16,356 bases of DNA from Candidatus Wallbacteria bacterium (GCA_016199905.1 JACQFU010000250.1:1-16356); one strand, 5' to 3'; positions 1-7,261 are shown, counted from the first letter of the stretch. Notes: generated by a model from the letters alone, not told the origin. Numbers and translations: made by a program.

Positions 1-215
1 CGGGCCCCCACGCCGGCAGCGCCCGCAGCGCAGACCAGGCCCGCCGTCCCGCCACCGACGACGACGAGGTTGTACGGGCCGCGGGGCTCCGGATTCTTCC
101 AACTCGGGGGATGAACTCGCTCCAGGAGCTCGGCATCGTGGGCGTCGCCCGGGACCAGGCGAGGTCTTTCGTCCGCCGGCAGCGGCGCTCCTGCGCGAGG
201 GCCGTCCTGGGTCAC
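1..215 (-). CDS. Mercuric-reductase-like FAD-dependent oxidoreductase, N-terminal part (runs off left edge)
   Basis: Only the first 71 codons are inside the window; the gene continues beyond base 1. It is read from a GTG at 215-213 that overlaps the TGA stop of the glycosyltransferase gene (GTGA), so the two are probably translationally coupled. After about 45 residues comes HPPSWKNPEPRGPYN and then the Rossmann dinucleotide-binding motif VVVGGGTAG, followed by an Ala/Gly-rich helix. This is the FAD-binding start of pyridine nucleotide-disulfide oxidoreductases. The 'NP.P.G.YNLVV.G.GTAGL' context is familiar from chromosomal proteins annotated as mercuric reductase-like, which mostly lack a proven mercury role. 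The redox-active CxxxxC and the NADPH domain lie outside the window, so substrate and activity cannot be judged. The 45-residue extension ahead of the FAD motif is longer than in glutathione reductase or lipoamide dehydrogenase. A start further upstream is unlikely because it would run into the preceding gene. Confidence 0.8.
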   Translation of the reverse strand, partial: MTQDGPRAGAPLPADERPRLVPGDAHDAELLERVHPPSWKNPEPRGPYNLVVVGGGTAGLVCAAGAAGVGA

Positions 216-1855
216 GGACCAGGCTCCCGCTTCGGGCCGGCAACTCTCCGGATCTTTGCCAGGATCATGGGGCGCGCCCCGATCGTGGTGTCTTCGAGGA
301 TCTCGAGACGGAACCGGCCATCGCCAAGCAGCTCGGGCAGCTGGTCCTTCTGGGCGATCAAGGCCGTCGAAGGATGGGCAAGCAGGTGCTTCGCCAGCTC
401 GTCGGTCGACTCCGGGACCACGAAGCGCTTGTGCGAGTAGAAGCCATAGGTGCCGCGGAAGAAGCGGTAAGAGATCGGCTGTTCGCCTGGCGGCAGCACC
501 TGGAGCAAGTGCGCGCAGAAACTCCTCGAGCTGTTGTACGGATTGAACGCAGGGAGCATCACTGCGTGCAGGTAAAGGTTGAACGCGACCGTCACTGTGG
601 CCAGGGCGCCCAGGGCCGCCGCAAGCGACGCCTGGCGCAACCGGTCCACCAGAACGATGACGCCCACCAGGAGCAGCGGCGTCAGACCCGCGGCCGGCAT
701 CATCATCGGCGGATACCTGCGCGAAATCAGGACGGGGGCCGCCAGTCCCACGAGCGCCAGTACCGCGGCCCAGGCCCAGGCCGGCCCTCGCACCCACTGC
801 CTCCACTCCGAGCCGGCCTCGATGGCCGCGTCCAGGAACCGGCCCGTGAGCAGCGCCAGGGCCGGAAAGGCCGGCAGGACGTAGATGCTGCGCTTGCCTG
901 GCGTCAGCGAGAAGTAGAGGAACACCAGCGCGAACCAGAGAAGCGCGTAGAGGGTTCCCGGGTCCCGCTTGCTCACGGTGTCCCGCCACGCCAGCGCCAC
1001 CACTCCCGGCAAGAAAATCGTCCACGGCAGGAAATCGAGCGGAAGGGTCGTCAGGTAGTACCACAAAGGTTGTTGATGGTGCCAGGGGTTGAAGTAGCGT
1101 ACCACCGTCTGCCTGTACAGGATCGTCCGCAGGAAGTCGAACGATGCCACGTGCAGGAGCGGAACCAGCCAGATCAGTCCGAAGACCAAGCCGATCGGGA
1201 CGCCGACCTCGAGCCGCATGCGCCGTATGGGCCGAAAGCGCCCCAGCAACAGGCCGTGCAGAAAGAACACCGGCACCGTCAGCAGCAGCCCCGGCTGTCC
1301 CTTGGTGAGCACGGCGAGGCTTGCGAAGCCGTAGGCCGGCACCAGCGTCAGAAGGGAGGGCGGTTCTTGCCGGGAAGCCCGATAGAACCAGACGAAGGCC
1401 AGCGTGATGAGCCCGCAGTTGAGCGCGTCGACCTGGCCTGTTCGCGCTTCCCAGACCGCCAGATGACACGTGGCCATCACCATCGCAGCCAGCAGCCCCG
1501 CCCGCCGGCCGAAAGCCTGCGTTCCCGCCAGCCCCACGGCCAGCACGGTCAGGAACATGCCCACTGCGGAGGGGATGCGAGTGGTGAGCTCGGAGACCTC
1601 GCAGCCCGCGAGCTTCGACGCCGCCACCACGCACCAGTAGAACATCGGAGGCTTTTCGCCCTCCGGCGACCCATTGAGCGTCGGCAGGACGTACTGCCCC
1701 TTCTCGATCATCTCGCGGGAGGTGAGCGCGAAGTTGGGCTCGTCGGGCTCCCAGAGGTCGTGAGCGCCCAGGCGCGCGAAGTAGAGCAGCGCCACGGCGA
1801 ACAGCAGCAGTAGCCACGGTCGGCGCAGGGCGGTTTCGCAGGAATTTTCGTCCAT
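212..1855 (-). CDS. ArnT-like family 39 membrane glycosyltransferase
   Basis: A 547-residue polytopic inner-membrane protein. After the first transmembrane helix (residues about 13-28) comes the first-loop signature WEPDEPNFALTSREM. It holds the Asp-Glu pair (D38-E39) that is the likely catalytic site in ArnT and protein mannosyltransferases, which move a sugar from a polyprenyl-phosphate carrier to an acceptor in the periplasm. The following NG...EKPPMFYW stretch and the late KRSIYVLPAFPAL segment also match ArnT-type enzymes, and length and helix content (about 11-13) fit. The acceptor here could be lipid A, another envelope glycan or a protein; sequence does not decide. The ATG at 1855 is chosen because it leaves a short cytoplasmic tail before helix 1. 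A start at 1942 would add 29 residues and overlap the M28 peptidase gene. No strong Shine-Dalgarno sequence is visible. It lies 58 nt after the peptidase gene and overlaps the flavoprotein gene by 4 nt. Confidence 0.88.
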   Translation of the reverse strand: MDENSCETALRRPWLLLLFAVALLYFARLGAHDLWEPDEPNFALTSREMIEKGQYVLPTLNGSPEGEKPPMFYWCVVAASKLAGCEVSELTTRIPSAVGMFLTVLAVGLAGTQAFGRRAGLLAAMVMATCHLAVWEARTGQVDALNCGLITLAFVWFYRASRQEPPSLLTLVPAYGFASLAVLTKGQPGLLLTVPVFFLHGLLLGRFRPIRRMRLEVGVPIGLVFGLIWLVPLLHVASFDFLRTILYRQTVVRYFNPWHHQQPLWYYLTTLPLDFLPWTIFLPGVVALAWRDTVSKRDPGTLYALLWFALVFLYFSLTPGKRSIYVLPAFPALALLTGRFLDAAIEAGSEWRQWVRGPAWAWAAVLALVGLAAPVLISRRYPPMMMPAAGLTPLLLVGVIVLVDRLRQASLAAALGALATVTVAFNLYLHAVMLPAFNPYNSSRSFCAHLLQVLPPGEQPISYRFFRGTYGFYSHKRFVVPESTDELAKHLLAHPSTALIAQKDQLPELLGDGRFRLEILEDTTIGARPMILAKIRRVAGPKREPGP

Positions 1856-1913
1856 CGGAGGCGTCCCAGGGTAACCCGTCGCCGGCTTGCCGCGCAATCC
1901 GGGGGACCGCCGC

Positions 1914-2951
1914 TCACTCGTCGCGCAGCCGCTGCACGGCACGCGCGAGTCCGGCCGTCACGAGGGCCAGCTTGCCGAAGTCGACTGTCGCGGGCAGGTC
2001 CTTCGGCGTGTGATACCCGGGATGCCGGTACACCGCGGTGTCGGTCACCATGAGAGCGGGGTAGCCCGCCTTCCAGAACGACTGGTGGTCGGACCAGTCG
2101 ATCCCTTCGAGCCACTCGAAGGTCGCCACGCACAGGCTCGGCACGCCGAGCTTCGGGGCCAGGTAGCTGTGAAACCGGTTCACGAGCTCCCGGCCGCCGA
2201 CGTTTCCCACGATGGAAAGGAAGTTCCCGCGGTCCGGAAAGAAGAACGCCAGCGCCGTCGGATAGCCCTGCGAGTTCCGCGCGTCGGAGTAGTAACCGAT
2301 GGCGTCCAGGCTGATCATCGCGTGGATGGGCTCCCCGCGCGAACAAGCCTCGTCGGCGAACACCTGGCTGCCCATCTGCGCAGTACCGAAGTAGGGGTCC
2401 TCCTCGTTGACGAACGCGACCAGCCGCACGGGCCGGCGGGCCGACCGGGCGCCGAGCAGGCGTGGAAGCTCGAGCAACGCGGCGACTCCGCCGGCGTCGT
2501 CGTCGGCGCCGGGCGACCCGGCAACGCTGTCGTAGTGCGCTCCCACGACGACCGTGTCTTCCGCGGCGGTGGGACCGGGCAGGTCGCAGGCAATGTTGCG
2601 GCACCACCTCCCGTCCACCTGGTAGGGATGGCCCACCGGGCGAAGGCCCTGCTTTCGCCAGCTTTTCTGGATGTACGCATCGGCTGCGTCGAGCGCCTGC
2701 ATCGCGCCCAGGTGGCGCGGCCCGAGCCCTTCGGCGAGCTGCCGGACGTGCTCGGCCAGACGAGCCTGAAGGGCAGGGTCGGGCGGAGCGGCGCCGGCGC
2801 CCGCCAAGGGGTCGTGCGGGCAGTAGGCCATGTGGCGCCAGGCCGCGGCAAAGGCCGCCGCCAGGAGCGCCAACGTCACCAGCCCGCCAAGGGTCAGGAG
2901 TCGAAAGACCCGCCGGAGCCGTCCGCTCCTTTCCGCACCCGCCTCCGCCAC
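1914..2951 (-). CDS. Membrane-anchored M28-family zinc metallopeptidase
   Basis: A 345-residue protein with a GTG start, a basic N-terminus, one hydrophobic segment at residues about 19-38 (signal anchor or uncleaved signal peptide), and a peptidase domain that should sit outside the cytoplasmic membrane. The co-catalytic di-zinc set of family M28 is complete: H139 and D141 in GAHYDSVAGSPGADDDAGG, the bridging Asp near 151, the NEE pair E183 (general base) and E184, D216 in SLDAIGYYSD, and H314 in GYHTPKDLP. M28 enzymes are mostly aminopeptidases, with some carboxypeptidases and glutaminyl cyclases. The GYHTPKD end is typical of bacterial aminopeptidase-like members. It starts 7 nt after the kinase stop codon, so it is almost certainly co-transcribed with the kinase. 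A later start would remove the membrane segment. Family assignment is firm; substrate is unknown. Confidence 0.9.
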   Translation of the reverse strand: MAEAGAERSGRLRRVFRLLTLGGLVTLALLAAAFAAAWRHMAYCPHDPLAGAGAAPPDPALQARLAEHVRQLAEGLGPRHLGAMQALDAADAYIQKSWRKQGLRPVGHPYQVDGRWCRNIACDLPGPTAAEDTVVVGAHYDSVAGSPGADDDAGGVAALLELPRLLGARSARRPVRLVAFVNEEDPYFGTAQMGSQVFADEACSRGEPIHAMISLDAIGYYSDARNSQGYPTALAFFFPDRGNFLSIVGNVGGRELVNRFHSYLAPKLGVPSLCVATFEWLEGIDWSDHQSFWKAGYPALMVTDTAVYRHPGYHTPKDLPATVDFGKLALVTAGLARAVQRLRDE

Positions 2952-2958
2952 CGCCCGG

Positions 2959-4245
2959 TCAGTCCTTCCCGCGCTCCAGGATGGGCGCGTACCGGACCGT
3001 CTTCCCCGGCTTCACATCGCCGATGCATTTGGATTCCTTGTAGCCGTCCGACTTCACCACGAAGTAGAACTCGCCCGCAGGCAACCCTTCGAAGGTGAAG
3101 GGCGTGCACTTTCCGGTGTCCTTGCGGTTGCGGTCCAAGATGTGAGCGCCCGCGGGTTCGCTGCCCACGAACACGGAACCCGTGTCCCCGCTGGCGCCGG
3201 CGCCTTGCCTGTTGGCGAGCTTGTCCGGATCCTCAGTGCCGGGAGTGGCCGGGATCGCAGGCGGAGACGGCGGGCTGGACTTGTCGCGATCGTGGAAGAC
3301 GACCATCGCGACGACAGCCAGCAAGACCACCGCGGCCACTCCGACGGCGACGGAGTGGGACATCACCCAGGCCATCGGGCCGCTGGCGGCCACTCCGGTG
3401 GGCCCGGCCGAAGGGGCGGGGGCACCAGGCGAAAATGCCGGCGGTTCGACGCTGGCCGTGGGCGCGGGGGCGGGTGTCGGGCCTTTCGAGAGAATGGTCG
3501 CGCTCGAAGGCTGGGCCGAAGGCGTCGCGGCAGGCTCCTGGATCCGCGAGGCCGCGCTCGGCTCGGCGAACATGATCGGCGCCGGACCGATGGATGCGGC
3601 CTTGGCCGCGGCGGCCGAAACGGGAGCGGGCGTGCCGCCCAACTGGGCCAGGGCCGCTCCCAGGGCTTGCACGGCCTGTTCGGCCTTGGGCCGGCGGGCA
3701 GCGTTGCGATCGAGCAAGTTCACCGTCAGCGCGTCAAGGGTGCGTGGCAGGCCGCTGATGATGGAGGACGGCATCTCCTGGCCGTGCGGCTTGCGCCCGG
3801 TGAGCATCTCGAAGAACATCACGCCAAGCGAGTAGAGGTCCGCCGGCGGACCTGCCGTGGAGGTGTCGGTCATCTGCTCGGGCGCCATGTACTCGAGGGT
3901 TCCCATCACCATTCCCAAGCTGGTGAGGCGCTGTGCCGTATTGGGACCGTGCAGCCCGGCCAGACCGAAGTCGGTCACCTTGGCGCCGGCTGTCGCGTCG
4001 ACGAGCACGTTTTCGGGTTTCAGATCGCGATGAACGACGCCATTGGAATGCGTGTACTCCAGCGCCTGGGCTATCTGAAAAGCGAACTCGACGGCATCGC
4101 GGGGACGCATCGGACCATCGACCATACGCTCCCGAAGCGTCGCTCCGCGCACCAGCTCCATCGCCAGCCAGGGACGCTTCTGGAAGATCCCGGAGTGGCG
4201 CAGCCCGGTCACGTGCGGGTGCGTCAGACGGTGAAGCACCTGCAC
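2959..4245 (-). CDS. Ser/Thr protein kinase, C-terminal part: catalytic loop, TM helix, PEGA domain (downstream of in-frame TAG)
   Basis: This is the larger piece of one kinase gene that starts at 4605 and is split by a TAG at 4278-4276. The reading frame is the same on both sides (4605 and 4245 are 120 codons apart). Numbering from 4605, the piece holds VVHRDLKPEN (catalytic D194, N199), TDFG (212-214), YMAPEQ (about 240-244), DLYSLGVMFFEMLTGRKP and the closing RRP segment. A long Ala/Pro-rich linker, one transmembrane helix (about 418-437) and a C-terminal PEGA domain (about 476-545, starting GSVFVGSEPAGAHI) follow. The kinase would be cytoplasmic and the PEGA domain extracytoplasmic, as in many Hanks-type kinases. 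The GTG at 4245 is the only nearby restart. It would give a product lacking the P-loop, the VAIK lysine (K101) and the alpha-C glutamate (E120), so such a product should not be an active kinase. The kinase is the first gene of the minus-strand operon; the M28 peptidase begins 7 nt after its stop. Confidence 0.85.
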   Translation of the reverse strand: MQVLHRLTHPHVTGLRHSGIFQKRPWLAMELVRGATLRERMVDGPMRPRDAVEFAFQIAQALEYTHSNGVVHRDLKPENVLVDATAGAKVTDFGLAGLHGPNTAQRLTSLGMVMGTLEYMAPEQMTDTSTAGPPADLYSLGVMFFEMLTGRKPHGQEMPSSIISGLPRTLDALTVNLLDRNAARRPKAEQAVQALGAALAQLGGTPAPVSAAAAKAASIGPAPIMFAEPSAASRIQEPAATPSAQPSSATILSKGPTPAPAPTASVEPPAFSPGAPAPSAGPTGVAASGPMAWVMSHSVAVGVAAVVLLAVVAMVVFHDRDKSSPPSPPAIPATPGTEDPDKLANRQGAGASGDTGSVFVGSEPAGAHILDRNRKDTGKCTPFTFEGLPAGEFYFVVKSDGYKESKCIGDVKPGKTVRYAPILERGKD

Positions 4246-4275
4246 CTCACGAGCGAACCGTTGCGTGTACTGCGG

Positions 4276-4278
4276 CTA
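4276..4278 (-). other. In-frame amber (TAG) codon interrupting the kinase gene
   Basis: The plus strand reads cta here, giving TAG on the minus strand as codon 110 of the kinase gene. Both flanks are in the same frame, have the same high-GC codon use, and encode consecutive secondary-structure elements of one kinase N-lobe (VAIK strand before, alpha-C helix with its glutamate after). No base is missing or extra: a single substitution (for example to CAG, GAG, AAG, TGG or TCG) would restore a gene of 548 codons. Candidates are a recent nonsense mutation, a sequencing or assembly error, or amber readthrough. Confidence 0.85.
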
Positions 4279-4605
4279 CTCCACGTGATCGCCGATGAGG
4301 CACTTGATGGCCACGACCTCATCGGTAAGGCGGTGGCGTGCGCGCCAAACCTGGCCCATTCCGCCCTTGCCGAGAAGGTCGATCAATTCCCACTCTTCCG
4401 GCAGCGGAGGAGCTTCCACCGGCGGCGGAGGCGGCGCGGCGGACGCCGGCGCCGAGGGCGGCTCGGGAGGCTGCGAGCCCTTCGGCACCCCGCTCTCGCT
4501 TGGCGTCGCCGAGAAGCCGCACATCAAGCACCGGAAGCCACCCGCCTCTTTCGGCTTCTTGCTGTATATCGGCGTTCCGCAGCCTGGGCAATCGAACTGG
4601 AACAT
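4276..4605 (-). CDS. Ser/Thr protein kinase, N-terminal part: zinc ribbon plus P-loop and VAIK lysine, ended by TAG
   Basis: The first 109 residues of the kinase that continues in frame to 2959. Two CxxC pairs (C6/C9 in DCPGCG and C26/C29 in RCLMCG) form a small zinc ribbon. A Pro/Ala-rich linker (about 40-70) follows, then the start of the kinase fold: LLGKGGMGQVWRAR (Gly-rich loop, about 78-90) and VAIK with K101. The piece ends GDHVE-TAG, and the codons after the TAG read PQYTQRFAREVQVL, exactly the alpha-C helix expected next in this family. An independent short gene is therefore very unlikely; this is half of a kinase. The ATG at 4605 is preceded by GAAGG close to the start and by a good promoter candidate. 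As it stands, the translated peptide would be a zinc ribbon with an incomplete kinase N-lobe. Confidence 0.8.
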   Translation of the reverse strand: MFQFDCPGCGTPIYSKKPKEAGGFRCLMCGFSATPSESGVPKGSQPPEPPSAPASAAPPPPPVEAPPLPEEWELIDLLGKGGMGQVWRARHRLTDEVVAIKCLIGDHVE

Positions 4606-4627
4606 GGACCTTCACCGAGCTGCTTAC

Positions 4628-4656
4628 ACCGTACAGCAGCGCACCGGGTGTGGCAA
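4628..4656 (-). promoter_or_regulatory. Sigma-70-like promoter for the kinase/peptidase/glycosyltransferase operon
   Basis: On the minus strand TTGCCA (4656-4651) matches the -35 consensus at five of six positions. It is followed after exactly 17 bases by TACGGT (4633-4628), which keeps the key T, A and final T of the -10 box. Transcription would start near 4621, giving a leader of about 16 nt before the ATG at 4605. Position and spacing support it; the -10 core is weak, so this is a prediction. Confidence 0.45.
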
Positions 4657-4747
4657 CTCGCGATCCGGCCTCGCTCCGGCTGCGCCTTGACTTCCCGCGT
4701 GCCGGCAATCACACTTCGCCTCTGGGCTCCCTGGTGTTGTTTGACAC

Positions 4748-4755
4748 GAGGAAGG
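4748..4755 (+). promoter_or_regulatory. Ribosome binding site that fixes the TTG start of the NCS1 permease
   Basis: GAGGAAGG lies 6 bases before the TTG at 4762 and is the only strong Shine-Dalgarno sequence near the start of the permease. No in-frame ATG occurs before the conserved NHDLAPV motif at residue 30, so this site decides the start. Confidence 0.7.
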
Positions 4756-4761
4756 TGGCAC

Positions 4762-6453
4762 TTGGGCAACGAGAAGCAAGAGATCCATCACGCCGATGGG
4801 AGGGCCGAGCTGGCCGACGAGTCCGTCATCAGCCGGAGTCCCTTCTACAACCACGATCTGGCGCCGGTCCGCATCGCCGACCGCAACTGGACCACTTACA
4901 ACTTCGCCGCCCTCTGGATCTCGATGGCCCACTGCATCCCCACGTACATGCTCGCCTCCTCGCTGATGGGGATGGGCATGAACTGGAGACAGGCACTCTT
5001 CACGATTCTGCTGGGCAACACGATCGTGCTGGTGCCCATCTTGCTCAACTCGCACCCCGGCACCAAGTACGGGATCCCGTTTCCCGTGCTGGCTCGCGCC
5101 TCCTACGGCATCCTCGGAAGCAACCTGGCCGCGATGCTGCGAGCGCTGGTCGCTTGCGGCTGGTTCGGCATCCAGACCTGGCTTGGCGGCGAGGCTCTGC
5201 ACAGCTTGATCGTGGCCGTCTGCAGACTCTTCTCCGGCGACAAGGCGTGGGCCGACACGACGTTGATGATCGGCGATCACACTCTCCTGACGTGGGTCTG
5301 TTTCCTCGTCTTCTGGGGCATCAACATCTGGGTCATCTACCGCGGGATGGAGATGGTCAAACACGTGGAGGACTGGGCCGCTCCGTTCGTGCTCATCATG
5401 ACCGGGCTCCTCTGCATCTGGGTCTACAAGAATGCGGGCGGGCTCGACGCCATCTCGAGTCACGCGGGCACCCTGGACGCCGGCAAGTTCTGGAAGGTAT
5501 TCCTGCCGGCCCTCACCGGGATGATTGGATACTGGGCCACGCTTTCGCTCAACATGCCCGACTTCACCCGATTCGGGCATAGCCAGCGCGATCAAGCCGT
5601 CGGTCAGATCGTCGCGCTGCCGACCACGATGGTCCTCTTCGCCGCGATGGGCATCTTCATCACCTCGGGCGCCAACGTCATCTTTGCGTCCAAGTTGCCG
5701 CCCGAACAGCTCAAGGAACTGTGGGACCCGATGAAGCTGGCGTTGCAGTTCGACAACTTCTGGGCCGTCGCGATCGCCATGTTTACCGTCGTGGTCGCCA
5801 CGCTCGCCGTCAACATTGCCGCCAATGTCGTCAGTCCCGCCAACGACTTCTCCAATGCGTTTCCGCAGTACATCGACTTCAAGACGGGCGGCCTCATCAC
5901 CGGGCTGATGGGCATCGCCATCATGCCGTGGAAGCTCCTGGCCGACCCAGAGGGCTACGTCTTCAGCTGGCTCGGTGGGTACTCGGGTGGGCTGGCGGCC
6001 ATTGCGGGAGTGATGATCGTCGATTACTGGATCCTGCGCCGCACCCGGCTGTTCCTGGCCGACCTCTACCTGGCCGAAGGCGCCTACACGTACGACCGAG
6101 GCTGGAACTGGGCGGCCGTGCAGGCGACCGTTTGGGGATGCCTCGTCTCCTGGTCCGGCTACATCGCCTCCGCGTCCCGATCGGGTTCTCGTTCGCTGAT
6201 CTTCATCGCCGTGGTCCTCATCTATATGGAAGCGTTTCTGCTCATCCAGGTGAAGACCGTCCCCACCGGTTTGGTCGGCGGATTGGCGCTCGTCTGGTGG
6301 CTGGGGCCGAGCTATCCGGTGTTTTTCCAGACGCTCTCCGACGGGGCCTGGATCGTGGGACTGCTCGTCTCCGGCGGCCTCTACTACATCCTGGCTCGGC
6401 CCAACTTGAAGCTCGCGGAGGGCTCCCCGCACGCGGATGCTCTGCTAGGCTGA
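4762..6453 (+). CDS. NCS1-family nucleobase/hydantoin/allantoin:cation symporter
   Basis: A 563-residue membrane protein of the nucleobase:cation symporter-1 family (LeuT fold, 12 helices), which imports purines, pyrimidines, hydantoins, allantoin or related compounds with Na+ or H+. Family marks in order: YNHDLAPV before helix 1, ALWISMAHCIPTYMLA in helix 1, LLNSHPGTKYGIPFPVLARAS, then CGWFGIQTWLGGEA in helix 3. W134 and Q138 in that segment match the substrate-stacking Trp and hydrogen-bonding Gln of the hydantoin transporter Mhp1. VKHVEDWAAP, NMPDFTRFGHSQRDQ and NIAANVVSPANDFSN follow. It is longer than Mhp1-type proteins (about 485-500), mainly in the C-terminal loops and helices. The TTG start is set by the GAGGAAGG at 4748-4755. 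The frame stays open far upstream (to about 2830), but that part is antisense to the kinase gene. It is 7 nt from the Tam-like gene, so probably co-transcribed. No hydantoinase or dihydropyrimidinase lies next to it to reveal the substrate. Confidence 0.9.
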   Translation: MGNEKQEIHHADGRAELADESVISRSPFYNHDLAPVRIADRNWTTYNFAALWISMAHCIPTYMLASSLMGMGMNWRQALFTILLGNTIVLVPILLNSHPGTKYGIPFPVLARASYGILGSNLAAMLRALVACGWFGIQTWLGGEALHSLIVAVCRLFSGDKAWADTTLMIGDHTLLTWVCFLVFWGINIWVIYRGMEMVKHVEDWAAPFVLIMTGLLCIWVYKNAGGLDAISSHAGTLDAGKFWKVFLPALTGMIGYWATLSLNMPDFTRFGHSQRDQAVGQIVALPTTMVLFAAMGIFITSGANVIFASKLPPEQLKELWDPMKLALQFDNFWAVAIAMFTVVVATLAVNIAANVVSPANDFSNAFPQYIDFKTGGLITGLMGIAIMPWKLLADPEGYVFSWLGGYSGGLAAIAGVMIVDYWILRRTRLFLADLYLAEGAYTYDRGWNWAAVQATVWGCLVSWSGYIASASRSGSRSLIFIAVVLIYMEAFLLIQVKTVPTGLVGGLALVWWLGPSYPVFFQTLSDGAWIVGLLVSGGLYYILARPNLKLAEGSPHADALLG

Positions 6454-6460
6454 GAGCCTT

Positions 6461-7261
6461 ATGGCCGTCGCCATCGCATCCACACCCGATTGCTGGGATC
6501 CCGGACAGTACGAGCGCTTCAGAGATGAGCGAAGCCAGCCGTTCTACGATCTGGCCGCGCTCGTCCGGCGCGCGCCCGCGATGCGTGTCGCCGACTTGGG
6601 GTGCGGCACGGGCGAGCTCACCCACTGGCTGCACCGGCAGTTGAAGGCGCGCCGCACCACCGGATACGACAGTTCGCCCGCGATGCTCGCGCGCGCAACG
6701 ACCCTCGGTTCGGAATGCTTGGGTTTCGAGCAGGCCGATATCGGCACGTGGTCGCCGCCGGCTGGGTCGCTCGATCTCGTCTTCTCGAACGCCGCCGTTC
6801 ACTGGGTCCCCGGTCATCGCGACCTGCTCCCCCGATTGCGCGAAGCCCTCGCGCCGGGAGGCCAGTTGGCCATCCAGGTGCCCGCGAATTTCGATCACCC
6901 TTCCCACGTCGTGGCCTCCGAGGTGGCGCGCGAACCCACGTTTCGGGACGCGCTCGGAGGCTACACCCGAGAAAGCTATGTCCTGGCGCCCGAGGCGTAC
7001 TCGGCGTTGTTGCACCGGTGCGAGTTTCGGGAACAACACGTGCGGCTTCAGGTGTACGGCCACCTGCTGGAGTCCAGCGCCGGCGTGGTCGAGTGGGTGA
7101 AAGGCACGCTCCTGACCGACTACCGGAAGCGGATGCCGCCGGAGCTCTACGACCGCTTTCTGGCCCGATTCCGGGAGCTACTCTTGCCCAAGCTTTCCGG
7201 CGAACGGCCGTACTTCTATCCCTTCAAGCGGATCTTGATGTGGGGCCGGCTCGCGACGTGA
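6461..7261 (+). CDS. tam: Tam-like class I SAM-dependent methyltransferase (trans-aconitate 2-methyltransferase family)
   Basis: A 266-residue cytoplasmic enzyme. It opens with the Tam-like CWDPGQYERFRDERSQPFYDL. SAM motif I is VADLGCGTGELT (about 43-54), then GYDSSPAML (acidic ribose-binding loop), FEQADIGTW, LVFSNAAVHWVPGH and LAPGGQLAIQVP. The C-terminal half has the family's PEAYSALL and VVEWVKGTLL segments, the latter known from E. coli Tam, where this region lies near the aconitate site. Length (about 252-265 in the family) and the whole motif order fit trans-aconitate 2-methyltransferase, which methyl-esterifies trans-aconitate formed spontaneously from cis-aconitate. Substrate is unproven because the family contains members with other acceptors. 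It starts 7 nt after the permease stop, and its TGA overlaps the GTG of the next gene. Confidence 0.82.
   Translation: MAVAIASTPDCWDPGQYERFRDERSQPFYDLAALVRRAPAMRVADLGCGTGELTHWLHRQLKARRTTGYDSSPAMLARATTLGSECLGFEQADIGTWSPPAGSLDLVFSNAAVHWVPGHRDLLPRLREALAPGGQLAIQVPANFDHPSHVVASEVAREPTFRDALGGYTRESYVLAPEAYSALLHRCEFREQHVRLQVYGHLLESSAGVVEWVKGTLLTDYRKRMPPELYDRFLARFRELLLPKLSGERPYFYPFKRILMWGRLAT

Larger units (their letters stand above)
4606..4761. promoter_or_regulatory. Divergent intergenic region between the kinase and NCS1 permease genes
   Basis: This 156-base stretch separates the two divergent transcription units and has to carry both promoters. The kinase-side promoter is listed separately. For the permease, TTGACT (4687-4692) with a 17-base spacer to a poor -10 (CACACT, 4710-4715) is the best candidate I see. 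A TTGACA at 4741-4746 has no usable -10 ahead of the start codon. No convincing palindromic operator or riboswitch-like fold was recognised. Confidence 0.45.

Noticed and set aside
374..1813. Long plus-strand open frame (479 codons) opposite the glycosyltransferase
   Set aside because: The translation is Arg/Gln/His-rich and without domains, while the minus strand encodes a clear GT39 protein. High GC keeps the antisense frame open.
4276..4605. An independent small zinc-ribbon protein gene of 109 residues
   Set aside because: It contains the Gly-rich loop and VAIK lysine of a kinase, and the frame after its stop continues the same kinase without shift, so it is a fragment of that gene.
4741..4746. 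Perfect TTGACA as -35 box of the permease promoter
   Set aside because: A -10 at normal spacing would fall at 4763-4770, inside the coding sequence, and nothing there resembles a -10 box.
2830..4761. Open plus-strand frame of over 600 codons in front of the NCS1 permease, as if it were an N-terminal extension
   Set aside because: It is antisense to the kinase gene, rich in Arg/Gly with no recognisable domain, and the permease has its own ribosome binding site and TTG start at 4762.
4624..6432. Minus-strand open frame (602 codons) opposite the permease
   Set aside because: Composition is Asp/Gly/His/Arg-rich and low in hydrophobic residues, typical of an antisense shadow of a membrane protein gene.
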